A stretch of DNA of 23,162 bases from JBBRSC01 sp038245795 (lineage in GTDB: Bacteria; Actinomycetota; Acidimicrobiia; Acidimicrobiales; Microtrichaceae): contig JBBRSC010000016.1 of assembly GCA_038245795.1 (NCBI GenBank), positions 1 to 23,162 on the forward strand, in the 5' to 3' direction. Numbering within the stretch: the first letter of the stretch is position 1; every line of letters begins with the position of its first letter. Below the pieces are notes generated by a model. It did no database searches, was not told the origin of the DNA, and saw only the letters and a program-made list of their open reading frames with translations. A program made the position numbers and the translations under genes. Positions 7,126 through 15,515 of this stretch are shown piece after piece.

Positions 7126-7892
7126 GCGGTCTCCTCTGAGGCGGACTCGGGGTCGGTCCCGTCGGCAGCCGGTTCATCTGATCCGGCCGTCTCTGAACCT
7201 GGGAGCGGCTCGACATCGACGATGCCCGGCCAGGGCTTCACGAAACGGGCGAGCAACGGGAAGTCCTTCCGGCAGGGGTTGCCCTCGAAGTCGCCCGGCA
7301 GGTAGATGTGCCGCAGGAACGGATGGCCGACGAAGTCGATGCCGTACATCTCCCACGTCTCGCGTTCGTGCCAGTCGGCGCCCGCAAACACCTTGGTCCA
7401 CGTGGGAACAGCGGGCTCGTCGTCGCCAGCGTCGACCTTGAGGGTGATGCCGTAGTGCTCCTTGATGTTGGCCACCCGCGCAAACACCTGGAAGCGGGTA
7501 TCGCCGCCGGCGTACCCCGTGGTCTGCGCTGGCAACTCCTTGACGTCCTTGCCGTGCACGATCGTGTCGACCTCGGCCTCCATGCCGCGGCCCCACGGAG
7601 ACGGCATCCAGTCGATGGCCGACAGGAACCCGAAGTAGCGACAACCCAACGTGTACCGGACCGACTCGGCGGTGTGTTGCCAGGCGTCGGCGGTGACGCG
7701 GATCCACACGTCCTTGCCCGGGATGATGTGACTGCCGACGACACCGTCGCCGAGAAGTTCCGTGAGTCGGGCAACCAGCCCTTCGCGGAGTTCGTCGACC
7801 GGTGCAGCTGGTTCTACCGGTGCTGCTGGTGAGTCGGCTGGCTCTGTGGGCGTTGGCGCGGTGGTGTCTTCACTGGACGACAATGGGTTCAC
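7122..7892 (-). CDS. nuoC: NuoC', 30-kDa subunit of the 11-subunit complex I, with low-complexity tails
   Basis: The 30-kDa core is clear (HERETWEMYGIDFVGHPFLRHIYLPGDFEGNP, split here as HERETWEMYGIDF and PFLRHIYLPGDFEGNP, then RKDFPL). NuoC packs against NuoD and NuoI in the peripheral arm and has no cofactor. The start is uncertain: the GTG at 7892 gives 256 residues, but a GGAGAGG directly abuts it, while a TTG at 7883 has that site at an ideal 8 bases and gives 253. A third GTG at 7949 would overlap nuoB' by 80 bases and is less likely. The core is flanked by an N-terminal stretch of about 35 residues rich in Pro, Ala, Glu and Thr and a C-terminal acidic tail of about 25 residues, neither present in NuoC of the first set. 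Ends in an ATGA overlap with nuoD'. Confidence 0.96.
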   Translation of the reverse strand: MNPLSSSEDTTAPTPTEPADSPAAPVEPAAPVDELREGLVARLTELLGDGVVGSHIIPGKDVWIRVTADAWQHTAESVRYTLGCRYFGFLSAIDWMPSPWGRGMEAEVDTIVHGKDVKELPAQTTGYAGGDTRFQVFARVANIKEHYGITLKVDAGDDEPAVPTWTKVFAGADWHERETWEMYGIDFVGHPFLRHIYLPGDFEGNPCRKDFPLLARFVKPWPGIVDVEPLPGSETAGSDEPAADGTDPESASEETA

Positions 7893-8376
7893 CTCTCCAG
7901 CGGGCCTGCATGTCCTCGTCCTTGATCCGCTGCTGTAACAGCACGACACCTTCGAGCAAGGCCTCCGGCCGCGGCGGGCAGCCTGGAACGTAGACGTCGA
8001 CGGGAATGATCTGATCGACGCCCTTGGTCACCGAATAGCTGTCCCAGTACGGACCGCCGCAGTTGGCGCAGGACCCCATCGAGATCACGTACTTCGGGTC
8101 GGGCATCTGCTCGTAGAGACGTCGGATCGCTGGTGCCATCTTGTCGGTCACAGTGCCGGAAATGACGACGAGGTCGGCTTGGCGCGGCGACGCCGGAAAC
8201 GGAATGACCCCGAGACGCATTACGTCGTAGCGGGGCGAACCGAAGGCGGCACCCATCTCGAGCGCACAGCAGGCGAGGCCCCACTGGTACACCCACATGG
8301 AGTAGCTCCGGCTGATGCTCAACAGCTTGGTGAGCGACTTGGGCATCTTGCCGCTCTCGACCAGTCCTAGACCCAT
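7870..8376 (-). CDS. nuoB: NuoB', N2 cluster subunit of the 11-subunit complex I
   Basis: I start at the ATG at 8376, which has AAAGGGAG seven bases upstream, giving 168 residues; the frame upstream of it lies within nuoA' and is not NuoB-like. NuoB holds the [4Fe-4S] cluster N2, the last carrier before quinone. All four ligands are visible: the tandem Cys36-Cys37 (WGLACCALEM), Cys103 (SMGSCANCGG) and Cys133 (YVPGCPPRPEAL). The SPRQADLVVISGTVTDKMAP stretch lining the quinone site is normal. An additional Cys106, three residues after Cys103, stands where E. coli-type NuoB has Ser or Gly. The gene overlaps the end of nuoA' by ten bases and the start of nuoC' by 14 or 23. Confidence 0.97.
   Translation of the reverse strand: MGLGLVESGKMPKSLTKLLSISRSYSMWVYQWGLACCALEMGAAFGSPRYDVMRLGVIPFPASPRQADLVVISGTVTDKMAPAIRRLYEQMPDPKYVISMGSCANCGGPYWDSYSVTKGVDQIIPVDVYVPGCPPRPEALLEGVVLLQQRIKDEDMQARWRGEPIVVQ
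7892..7898 (-). promoter_or_regulatory. Ribosome binding site near the nuoC' start
   Basis: GGAGAGG inside the end of nuoB'. It touches the candidate GTG start and lies 8 bases before a TTG at 7883, so it favours the TTG as the working start of nuoC'. Confidence 0.5.
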
Positions 8377-8753
8377 CGGAGAACTCCCTTTCGCCAGGCA
8401 TAAATCAACCCGAGCAGCAGCACGAACACGAAAATCGCCATCTCGATGAGCCCGAAGAGGCCATAGGCCTCCAAGCGAGTGGCCCACGGGAAGATGAAGA
8501 CCGCCTCAACATCGAACATGACAAAGAGCAGCGCGAATACGTAATAGCGAACCTGGCTCTGTGACCATCCAGTGCCGACCGGATCCACACCGGACTCATA
8601 CGTCAAGTACTTCTGGCCCTGCGGACGGTTCGGTCGGACGAGATACCCGAGTCCCAAGAAGACGCCGGCGAGCAACAGACCGAGCCCGGCCATGATGCCG
8701 ACCGTGAGGTACTGCCGAAGAAGATCTGACGGTGCGTCCGCAATGCCCAACAC
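8367..8753 (-). CDS. nuoA: NuoA', membrane subunit of the 11-subunit complex I; first gene of the second set
   Basis: A 128-residue protein with three hydrophobic segments, normal for NuoA (ND3). It holds NuoH to the peripheral arm; the loop after helix 1 lines the quinone tunnel (YESGVDPVG, with Ser54 where mitochondrial ND3 has its switch Cys, as in E. coli). Helix 2 carries the conserved FDVE motif with Asp81 and Glu83. The start is a GTG only 15 bases after the nuoN stop, with no good ribosome binding site and no room for a promoter between the two sets. An internal promoter within nuoN cannot be excluded. Its position as nuoA right after nuoN marks the boundary between two complete gene sets. 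Confidence 0.96.
   Translation of the reverse strand: MLGIADAPSDLLRQYLTVGIMAGLGLLLAGVFLGLGYLVRPNRPQGQKYLTYESGVDPVGTGWSQSQVRYYVFALLFVMFDVEAVFIFPWATRLEAYGLFGLIEMAIFVFVLLLGLIYAWRKGVLRWV
8384..8391 (-). promoter_or_regulatory. Ribosome binding site of nuoB'
   Basis: AAAGGGAG seven bases upstream of the ATG at 8376, located within the last codons of nuoA'. It decides the nuoB' start in favour of 8376 over upstream in-frame starts. Confidence 0.7.
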
Positions 8754-8768
8754 GGAAACAGAACCTAC

Positions 8769-10343
8769 TCAGGGTCCCGCAACGGGGCCAAAGTCCGGGG
8801 CCCCAGAGCGCAGAGTATCGGCCGGTTGGGCCGTGATCTGCGCTGTCGCTTCACGGGCGAGTTTCGAGAACGGCTCGGGAACGATGCCCATGGCGAGGGT
8901 ACCGACCAGCGCCACGATGATGGCGATGCTCGCTGATGCCGGTACACGAACGGGCGGGCCAGACAACGTTGCGGGCTCCTCGGCGCTGCCACCGAAGTAC
9001 ATCGAGACGACGATGCGGAGATACAGGAACGCGGAGATCACGGCGCTCAGCATGGCGATGACGGCGAGCGACCAGTTGTGGGTCTCGGCGGCGGCTTTGA
9101 TCACCCCGAACTTGGCAAAGAACCCTGCGGTCAGTGGTGTGCCGGCCTGCGCGAGAAGGAAGAACGCCATGGCGAGCGCCAGTGCTGGTCGCGACCGTGA
9201 GAGTCCCTGGTAGTCGTCGAGGCTCTGTCGCCCGTCACCGACCCGACCGACCAGCGACGCCACGCCGAAGCTCCCGATCACCATGAAGGTGTACGCACCG
9301 AGATAGAACATCGCTCCCGATGTCCCCAGCGCTCCCGCTTGCAGACCGAGAAGAATGAAACCGGCGTGGTTCACGGAGCTGTACGCCAGCATTCGTTTGA
9401 CGTTGGTCTGCACGACCGCGCCGATGGAGCCGACCAGCAGGCTCAGGACTGCCAGAGCGAAGATTGCTGGCCGCCACTGCAAGATGTACGTCCCGAAGCC
9501 CACCGTGAACACGCGGATGAATCCAGCGAACCCGGCCACCTTGACGACCGAGGCCATGAAGGCGCTGACGGGCGTGGGGGCACCCTGGTAGACGTCGGGG
9601 GCCCACTGATGGAACGGGGCAGCTGCGACCTTGAAGCCGAATCCCACGGTCATGAGTGCCAGGCCCAGGATGAGGAGCCCGTTCTTGAGCAGGATGTTCT
9701 CGGCCAGGAACTGCTGGATGTCGCCGAGGTTGGTCGACCCGGTGGCCCCGTAGATCATGGCGATGCCGTAGAGCAGGAAGGCCGACGCGAACGCTCCGAG
9801 CACGAAGTACTTCATGCCAGCTTCCTGCGACGACAAGCGCCGGGCATGCATCGACGTCATCACGTAGGCCGAGATGGAGAGGATCTCGAGTCCGATGAAC
9901 AACACGATCAGATCGTTCGCCGAGGCCATGACTCCGCCGCCCGCCGCAGAAAGCAGCATGAGCACATAGAGCTCGGGGCCGTCGATGCCTTCGCGTTGCA
10001 GATACCCATCGGCCAGCAACGCGCAGAGGATCACCCCGACGCAGATGATCCCGATGGCCAGCAAGCTGAAACCGTCGAAGCCGACGGCCGCTCCGACGAG
10101 CGAAGAAGGGCCTTCGGCTGGGTTGAGGACCCGATGCCACAGCGGAATGGTCGAGAGCAACGCAGCCGACGCCACGACCACCGTGTACAACGCGTACATC
10201 CCCTTGATCGGTCGACCTTTGATGACCGACACGATCGTCAACATGACGACGCCACCGATCATGAGGATCAGCTGGGGAACCAACGCCGACCACACGACAT
10301 CGGGGGTGGGAATGGCGGTCGGGGCACTCGCGAGCATCATCAC
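8769..10343 (-). CDS. nuoN: NuoN, antiporter-like subunit of the 14-subunit complex I
   Basis: A 524-residue membrane protein with about 14 hydrophobic segments, normal size for NuoN (ND2). It is the antiporter-like subunit nearest the quinone module. Visible residues are Glu153 (FIGLEILSISAY), Lys238 (GFKVAAAPFHQWAPDVYQG), Lys268 (VVKVAGFAGF) and a lysine in the LTAGFFAKFGV helix. The annotated start is the GTG at 10343, which overlaps the nuoM stop; the ATG at 10340, one codon further in, gives a TGATG overlap like other junctions here and is equally likely. It is the last gene of the first set, and nuoA' follows after 15 bases. Confidence 0.98.
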   Translation of the reverse strand: MMMLASAPTAIPTPDVVWSALVPQLILMIGGVVMLTIVSVIKGRPIKGMYALYTVVVASAALLSTIPLWHRVLNPAEGPSSLVGAAVGFDGFSLLAIGIICVGVILCALLADGYLQREGIDGPELYVLMLLSAAGGGVMASANDLIVLFIGLEILSISAYVMTSMHARRLSSQEAGMKYFVLGAFASAFLLYGIAMIYGATGSTNLGDIQQFLAENILLKNGLLILGLALMTVGFGFKVAAAPFHQWAPDVYQGAPTPVSAFMASVVKVAGFAGFIRVFTVGFGTYILQWRPAIFALAVLSLLVGSIGAVVQTNVKRMLAYSSVNHAGFILLGLQAGALGTSGAMFYLGAYTFMVIGSFGVASLVGRVGDGRQSLDDYQGLSRSRPALALAMAFFLLAQAGTPLTAGFFAKFGVIKAAAETHNWSLAVIAMLSAVISAFLYLRIVVSMYFGGSAEEPATLSGPPVRVPASASIAIIVALVGTLAMGIVPEPFSKLAREATAQITAQPADTLRSGAPDFGPVAGP

Positions 10344-11935
10344 TTGCCGCTTCCCGACTCGACAGCCCGCTCAGAGGAGGCCCGCTTGGGTGCCTCGACA
10401 TCGCGTACGTCGACCTTGGGTGCGTGTTGGCCGACGTGCACCATCAGTTCCTGCACGGCAGGTTCAATGCGCTCGAGCAGCGGTTTGGGGTAGACCCCGA
10501 GGCCGACGATCAGCAAACACAACGGGGCCAGCACCAGCCCTTCACGCAGTCGGAGCTCAGGGAAGTCGCGATTCGGTTCTGTCGGCTCACCATGGAAGAC
10601 GCGTTGATATGCCCACAGCAGATACAGCGCCGCCAGGATCACGCCGACGGCGGCGATGACTGCCCACCATCGAGCGCCCTTGAACCCGCCGAGCAGCGTC
10701 AGGAATTCGCCCGGGAACCCGTTCAGTCCGGGCAGGCCGATCGACGACAGCATGATCAACGTGAACACGCCGGCGAAGATCGGCGCCGACTTCTGCAATC
10801 CCGACAGTTCCGAGATCTCGCGGGTGTGGCGGCGGTCCGCGATCATCCCGACCATGAGGAACAGCGCTGGGGTCGTGATGCCGTGGTTCACCATCTGCAA
10901 CACGCCACCCTGGATGCCCTGCACGGTGAACGAGAACGTCCCCAGAATGATGAAGCCCAGGTGGGCGACTGACGAGTAGGCAACCAGTCGTTTGAGGTCC
11001 TTCTGCATCGTGGCGCAGATCGCCCCGTAGAGGATCCCGACCACACCCACCGTCAGAAAGACCGGTGCGAAATACGACGACGCCTCGGGGAAAAGGTAGA
11101 GGCCGAAGCGGAGGAAGCCGTAGGTGCCGAGCTTCAACATCACGCCGGCGAGGATCACCGAGCCAGCGGTGGGCGCCTCGGTATGGGCGTCGGGCAGCCA
11201 CGTGTGCAACGGGAAGAGCGGCACCTTGACGGCGAACGCAATGGCGAAGCTCATGAACAACCAACGCGCCGCCTCGGTGGCGATCGACTGATCCGTGGCG
11301 ATCTTGACCAGATCGAACGTGATGTTTCCGCCGGACGCCTGCTGGTGCAGGACGGCCGTGGCCAAAATGCCGACCAGCATGAACGCCGAACCGAACATCG
11401 TGTAGAGGAAGAACTTCGTCGCCGCGTACACGCGGTTCGCGTATCCCCAGCCTCCGATCAGGAAGTACATCGGGACCAACACGATCTCGAAGAACACGAA
11501 GAACAACACGAGGTCGAGCGAGATGAACACGCCCATGCACCCGGCCATCAGGACCAGTAGCCACGCGTAGTACGGCTTGTGATCGTGATGAGGGTCGACA
11601 CCCACGATCGCCAGCGGAAACAGGATGCCGGTCAGCACCAGCAGGAACAACGAGATGCCATCGACCCCGAGGTGGAAACCGATACCGAGCGACTCGACCC
11701 ACTTGGCGTTGACGACGAACTGGAAGCCCTTCTCAGCGGCAGAGAACTCGACCATCGTGTACAGGGTGAGACCGCCGCTGATGGCGCTGAACACCAGCGC
11801 CACCTGGCGCAGCGAATCGGTGCGATGGCGCGGGATGAGCGCGATGACGATCGCGCCGATGAGGGGCGTAGCGATCATCCACGGCAGCGGATTGAACGGG
11901 ACACTCTCGGCGTTGGCGAGCAGCGGTGCGATCAT
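10340..11935 (-). CDS. nuoM: NuoM, antiporter-like subunit of the 14-subunit complex I
   Basis: The start is the ATG at 11935, sharing one base with the nuoL stop (TGATG), giving 531 residues. The frame extends far upstream as a shadow of nuoL, but those residues are not membrane-like. Pumping residues are present: Glu150 (FFEIVLVPMYF), Lys237 (AVKVPLFPLHTWLPDAH), Lys268 (VMLKLGTYGF) and Glu410 (GLNGFPGEF). The hydrophilic C-terminal tail after the last helix contains HVGQHAPKVDVRDVEAPKR and ends in Ser/Gly/Lys. NuoM' of the second set has Glu and Lys at the corresponding places, with the two lysines even at the same residue numbers. Confidence 0.98.
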   Translation of the reverse strand: MIAPLLANAESVPFNPLPWMIATPLIGAIVIALIPRHRTDSLRQVALVFSAISGGLTLYTMVEFSAAEKGFQFVVNAKWVESLGIGFHLGVDGISLFLLVLTGILFPLAIVGVDPHHDHKPYYAWLLVLMAGCMGVFISLDLVLFFVFFEIVLVPMYFLIGGWGYANRVYAATKFFLYTMFGSAFMLVGILATAVLHQQASGGNITFDLVKIATDQSIATEAARWLFMSFAIAFAVKVPLFPLHTWLPDAHTEAPTAGSVILAGVMLKLGTYGFLRFGLYLFPEASSYFAPVFLTVGVVGILYGAICATMQKDLKRLVAYSSVAHLGFIILGTFSFTVQGIQGGVLQMVNHGITTPALFLMVGMIADRRHTREISELSGLQKSAPIFAGVFTLIMLSSIGLPGLNGFPGEFLTLLGGFKGARWWAVIAAVGVILAALYLLWAYQRVFHGEPTEPNRDFPELRLREGLVLAPLCLLIVGLGVYPKPLLERIEPAVQELMVHVGQHAPKVDVRDVEAPKRASSERAVESGSGK

Positions 11936-13926
11936 CAGAATCCCATCCTGGTGACGAAGAATCCGACGAGCAGTACGGCTCCGGCAGCGATGCCCATGGC
12001 ATAGGAGCGGACTTGGCCGTTCTGGACCCGCTTGAGCCTGAGGCCGGCGCCGCGGACGAGGGTGGCGGCGCCGTTGACCGCTCCATCGATGACGTGGCCA
12101 TCGAACCAGGCGACACCGTCGAAGAAGACCCGACCCGGGCCTCCCATGAACCAGGCGTAACTCGAATCGATCCACCAGCCCTTGGCGAACTCCTCGCGCT
12201 CGATCAGCGCTGGGTCGATGCGTTTCCTGTTGTAGACCAATCCCGCGAACCCGATACCGACGAGGCCCACGACGACCGCAACAACGGCGAGGCCGAACAG
12301 GGTGGCGCCGTGAGGGAGTTCCTGTTCGCCAGCGAGCGTCGGCTCCAACCATCTCTTGAGCAACTCGAACTTGTCGACGAACGGCAGGTTCAGGACGCCG
12401 CCAACGAGTGCGAGCCCGCCCAGGACAATGAGCGGGACCGTCATCGTCCATGGCGACTCGTGGGGTGTGTGATCGGGAGTGAGAACGTGGTGATCGTCGT
12501 GGGCGTCGGCACTGTCGGTGCCGCCATCGCTGTCAGCATGAGCGTGAGCAGTGACCGGAACCAGATCGGCGTCGGTTCCGATGTTGCGCCACTTCTCCTC
12601 ACCGAAGAACGTCATGATCACCTGCCGGGTCATGTAGAACGCCGTCAACAACGCCGTGATCAAACCGATGAACCACAGGACCTTGCCCGCCGACCCGAAG
12701 TTGTAGGCGCCAGCGAGGATCTCATCCTTCGACCAGAACCCGGAGAACGGCGGCACACCAGCAATCGACAACCAGCCGATGATGAAGGTGCCAGCCGTGA
12801 TCGGCATGTACTTCTTCAGGTTCCCGTAGTGGCGCATGTCCTGATCGTGGGACATCCCGTGGATGACCGACCCGGAGCCCAGGAAGAGCAACGCTTTGAA
12901 GAAGGCGTGGGTGACCATGTGGAAGATGGCGGCTACATAGTTGCCAGTGCCGATGGCCAGAAAGAGATAGCCCAACTGCGACACCGTGGAATACGCCAAA
13001 ACCTTCTTGATGTCGTTCTGGCTGATGGCGACGGTCGCTGCCACGAGCGCCGTGATCGCCCCCACCCAGGCGATCAGATCGTTGGCCCAACCCGCAGACA
13101 ACAGCACCGGGTTCAAGCGGACCAGGAGGTAGACCCCCGAGGTCACCATCGTTGCCGCGTGGATCAACGCTGACACTGGTGTCGGCCCGGCCATTGCGTC
13201 GGGTAGCCACACGAACAGGGGAAGCTGCGCCGATTTACCCGTCGCGGCCACGAAGAACAGCACGCCGATGGCGATCGCCGTCGCTCCCGCAATGGTGCCC
13301 GCCGTCGCCGCGGCGTTGATGTCGAGGTAGTTGATGGACCCGACGGTGGTCCATGTCAGGAAGGTTCCGACCATGAACCCCCAGTCACCGATGCGATTGG
13401 TGACGAAGGCCTTCTTGCCGGCGGTGGCATTCGCCGGATCGGTGTGCCAGAACGAGATGAGGAAGTACGAGCAGGCCCCGACCCCCTCCCATCCGAGGAA
13501 GGTCAGCAAGAGGTTGTCGCCCAGGACCAGCATGAGCATCGAGAACACGAAGAGGTTCAGATAGAGGAAGAACTTCGAGAACTTCGGATCCCCCTTCATG
13601 TACCCGATGGCATACAAGTGGATCAGCGCACCGACGCCCGTGACGAAGAGACACATCGTGACGCTGAGTGGATCGGCCAGGAACCCCATCCCAATCTTCA
13701 GATTGCCCGAGGGAAGCCACGTGAACAACGTCTGGGTCAAGGCCCGCTCCTCGGCAGGCTTGCCCAGCAGGTCCACGAAGACCGCAACCGTGGCAAGAAA
13801 GCTCCCCGCGACCATGGCGGTGGCCAGGATCCCAGAGCGAGGATCACCGAGCTTGCGACCGCCTACGACGAGGAGCAGGAAGCCGACCAGTGGCAGGGCA
13901 GGGATCAGCCACAGCGCATGTTGCAT
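11935..13926 (-). CDS. nuoL: NuoL, distal antiporter-like subunit of the 14-subunit complex I
   Basis: A 663-residue protein, usual length for NuoL (ND5). Conserved pumping residues are Glu147 (FLGWEGVGACSYF), Lys231 (ATGKSAQLPLFVWLPDAMAGP) and Lys344 (THAFFKALLFLGSG); FWSKDEILAG is also present. The loop before the PHESPW motif contains seven histidines and many aspartates within about 30 residues, and is predicted to be cytoplasmic. The C-terminal lateral-helix region has one copy of IDGAVNG, against two in NuoL'. The ATG lies 4 bases after the nuoK stop, and the stop shares a base with the nuoM start. Confidence 0.98.
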   Translation of the reverse strand: MQHALWLIPALPLVGFLLLVVGGRKLGDPRSGILATAMVAGSFLATVAVFVDLLGKPAEERALTQTLFTWLPSGNLKIGMGFLADPLSVTMCLFVTGVGALIHLYAIGYMKGDPKFSKFFLYLNLFVFSMLMLVLGDNLLLTFLGWEGVGACSYFLISFWHTDPANATAGKKAFVTNRIGDWGFMVGTFLTWTTVGSINYLDINAAATAGTIAGATAIAIGVLFFVAATGKSAQLPLFVWLPDAMAGPTPVSALIHAATMVTSGVYLLVRLNPVLLSAGWANDLIAWVGAITALVAATVAISQNDIKKVLAYSTVSQLGYLFLAIGTGNYVAAIFHMVTHAFFKALLFLGSGSVIHGMSHDQDMRHYGNLKKYMPITAGTFIIGWLSIAGVPPFSGFWSKDEILAGAYNFGSAGKVLWFIGLITALLTAFYMTRQVIMTFFGEEKWRNIGTDADLVPVTAHAHADSDGGTDSADAHDDHHVLTPDHTPHESPWTMTVPLIVLGGLALVGGVLNLPFVDKFELLKRWLEPTLAGEQELPHGATLFGLAVVAVVVGLVGIGFAGLVYNRKRIDPALIEREEFAKGWWIDSSYAWFMGGPGRVFFDGVAWFDGHVIDGAVNGAATLVRGAGLRLKRVQNGQVRSYAMGIAAGAVLLVGFFVTRMGF

Positions 13927-13930
13927 CGGA

Positions 13931-14230
13931 TCAGCCCTTCAACATCGTCAGGTCATCGGCCGTCGCGTTCGGCCGGCGTCGCATGATCGACAGGATGATC
14001 GCCAACCCGACGACGACCTCGGCGGCGGCAACGACCAAGACGAAGAACACCACGACCTGCCCACCCACGTCGTTGAGACTCCGCGAGAAGCTCACGAAGG
14101 TCAAGTTGACGGCGTTCAGCATCAGCTCGACGCACATGAACATCACGAGCGGATTCCGACGGACCAACAGCCCAACGGCCCCGATGGCGAAGATCAGCGC
14201 CCCGAGAATCAGGGTCGGCTGCTGGTTCAC
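13931..14230 (-). CDS. nuoK: NuoK, small membrane subunit of the 14-subunit complex I
   Basis: A 99-residue protein with three hydrophobic segments. The two buried glutamates of the proton path are Glu35 (FMCVELMLNAVNLTF) and Glu71 (VVAAAEVVVGLAI). It starts with a GTG overlapping the nuoJ stop (GTGA), and ends LKG four bases before nuoL. The same LKG end and 4-base gap occur in the second set, a shared ancestral arrangement rather than a sign of recent duplication, since the proteins differ widely. Confidence 0.98.
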   Translation of the reverse strand: MNQQPTLILGALIFAIGAVGLLVRRNPLVMFMCVELMLNAVNLTFVSFSRSLNDVGGQVVVFFVLVVAAAEVVVGLAIILSIMRRRPNATADDLTMLKG

Positions 14231-14835
14231 AGCGCCACCTCCTCGGCTTCGGGCTCATCGAGCGGAAACTCCGCGAGATCGATGGGACCCCGGGTTTGTT
14301 TGCGAGCCAGGACGACGGCACCAATCACGGCCACGGTCAACAGCACGGCAGTGATCTCGAAGGCCCAGATGTACCGAGTGAACAGCACCCGGCCAATGGT
14401 GCCGATGTCATCCGATGGATCCAGCGCACCCGAAGTCGACGGCTTTCCGGTCACCGTCTTGGCGTTGCTGGCCAGCAAAACGGCGATCAGCACGCCCCCG
14501 AGCAGTCCGGCGCCGACCAAGCCTGCCAGTGGGCGACGCCACCAGTTCTGCTCCGCAATGTCTTCTTCGGTGCGATCCACACCCAGCAGCATGATCACGA
14601 ACAGGAAGAGCACCACGATCGCGCCGGCGTAGACCATGACCTGGATGGCGGCCAGGAAGTAGGCGCCCTGCGCTATGAAGATCACCGCCACGCCGAACAA
14701 CGTTGCCACCAACGACAGCGCGTTGTGAACCGGATTACGCAGTGCCACGACGCCGACGGCGCCGAGCAGACAGATGATCGACGCCACGACCCAGACGGCC
14801 TGTTCGATTCCGAAACTGAAGCTGACGGCGAGCAT
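14227..14835 (-). CDS. nuoJ: NuoJ, membrane subunit of the 14-subunit complex I
   Basis: A 202-residue protein with five hydrophobic segments. The hinge helix has the motif VYAGAIVVLFLFVIMLLG, diagnostic of NuoJ (ND6). A hydrophilic loop after the fourth helix (from about the KTVTGKPSTSG stretch) and an acidic C-terminal tail (DEPEAEEV) are the only unusual parts. The ATG shares a base with the nuoI stop (TGATG), and the stop overlaps the nuoK GTG start. Confidence 0.98.
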   Translation of the reverse strand: MLAVSFSFGIEQAVWVVASIICLLGAVGVVALRNPVHNALSLVATLFGVAVIFIAQGAYFLAAIQVMVYAGAIVVLFLFVIMLLGVDRTEEDIAEQNWWRRPLAGLVGAGLLGGVLIAVLLASNAKTVTGKPSTSGALDPSDDIGTIGRVLFTRYIWAFEITAVLLTVAVIGAVVLARKQTRGPIDLAEFPLDEPEAEEVAL

Positions 14836-15515
14836 CAGTGGTGCCCCCCGCCAAGATCGTCGTGATCGGCGGCGGCTACCGGCTCAGCGAACTCGGCGAG
14901 CTGTGACGCCTCAGGCGCTCGAACGCCGTATCCCAGCTCGCCCGACCAGGCAATGATGCCCTCGAAGTCGGAGGCACCGGACGGCGAGGTGGCTCGCATC
15001 CACCCCGAGGTGTTCAGGTCTTCGCCATCGCGCCAGTCCTCCCACGGGAGATGCTGCGGCATGCCGCGGTCATCGACCAACAACTCATTCTTGGTGTAGA
15101 TCGCGTCGGCGCGATTGGTGAAGCTGAACTCGAACAGCTTGGATTCGGTGATCGCCTCGGTCGGACAAGCTTCGACACACAGATCGCAGTGGATGCACCG
15201 CAGATAGTTGATCTCATAGACGAACCCGAAACGCTCTCCCGGCGAGGTGGGATCGGCGGGGTCGTTGTCCTGACCGCGCACATAGATGCATCGCGCCGGA
15301 CACACACCAGCGCACAACTCGCACCCGATGCACTTCTCCATGCCATCCTCGTACCGATTGAGGACGTGCCGGCCGTGGGCGCGCTCGGGTTTGGGACGCT
15401 TCAGATCGTCGTCGCCACCTTTGCCGCCGTAGTAGTTGCGGGTGACGGTCGTGCCGGTCTCTGTGCCGTGCAGAAACTTCTTGATGGTGACGGCAAACCC
15501 TCCGAGGTACCCCAT
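14835..15515 (-). CDS. nuoI: NuoI, two-[4Fe-4S] subunit of the 14-subunit complex I
   Basis: A 226-residue protein. Cluster ligands are Cys62, 65, 68 and 72 (CIGCELCAGVCP) and Cys107, 110, 113 and 117 (CIHCDLCVEACP), for N6a and N6b. The preceding GRHVLNRYEDGMEK stretch and the following long segment with TKNELLV are typical of NuoI from NADH-linked complexes. The C-terminal tail of about 45 residues after the core is rich in Ala, Glu, Asp and ends in His/Gly. It transfers electrons from NuoG to NuoB. The ATG shares one base with the nuoH stop, and the stop shares one with nuoJ. Confidence 0.98.
   Translation of the reverse strand: MGYLGGFAVTIKKFLHGTETGTTVTRNYYGGKGGDDDLKRPKPERAHGRHVLNRYEDGMEKCIGCELCAGVCPARCIYVRGQDNDPADPTSPGERFGFVYEINYLRCIHCDLCVEACPTEAITESKLFEFSFTNRADAIYTKNELLVDDRGMPQHLPWEDWRDGEDLNTSGWMRATSPSGASDFEGIIAWSGELGYGVRAPEASQLAEFAEPVAAADHDDLGGGHH

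Noticed and set aside
5953..8376. NuoB'/NuoD' as a membrane-bound [NiFe] hydrogenase (Ech, Mbh or Hyf type)
   Set aside because: NuoD' has the GPQHPxTHG loop but no CxxC pairs for nickel binding, and the set contains NuoA' and three separate antiporter-like genes in nuo order.
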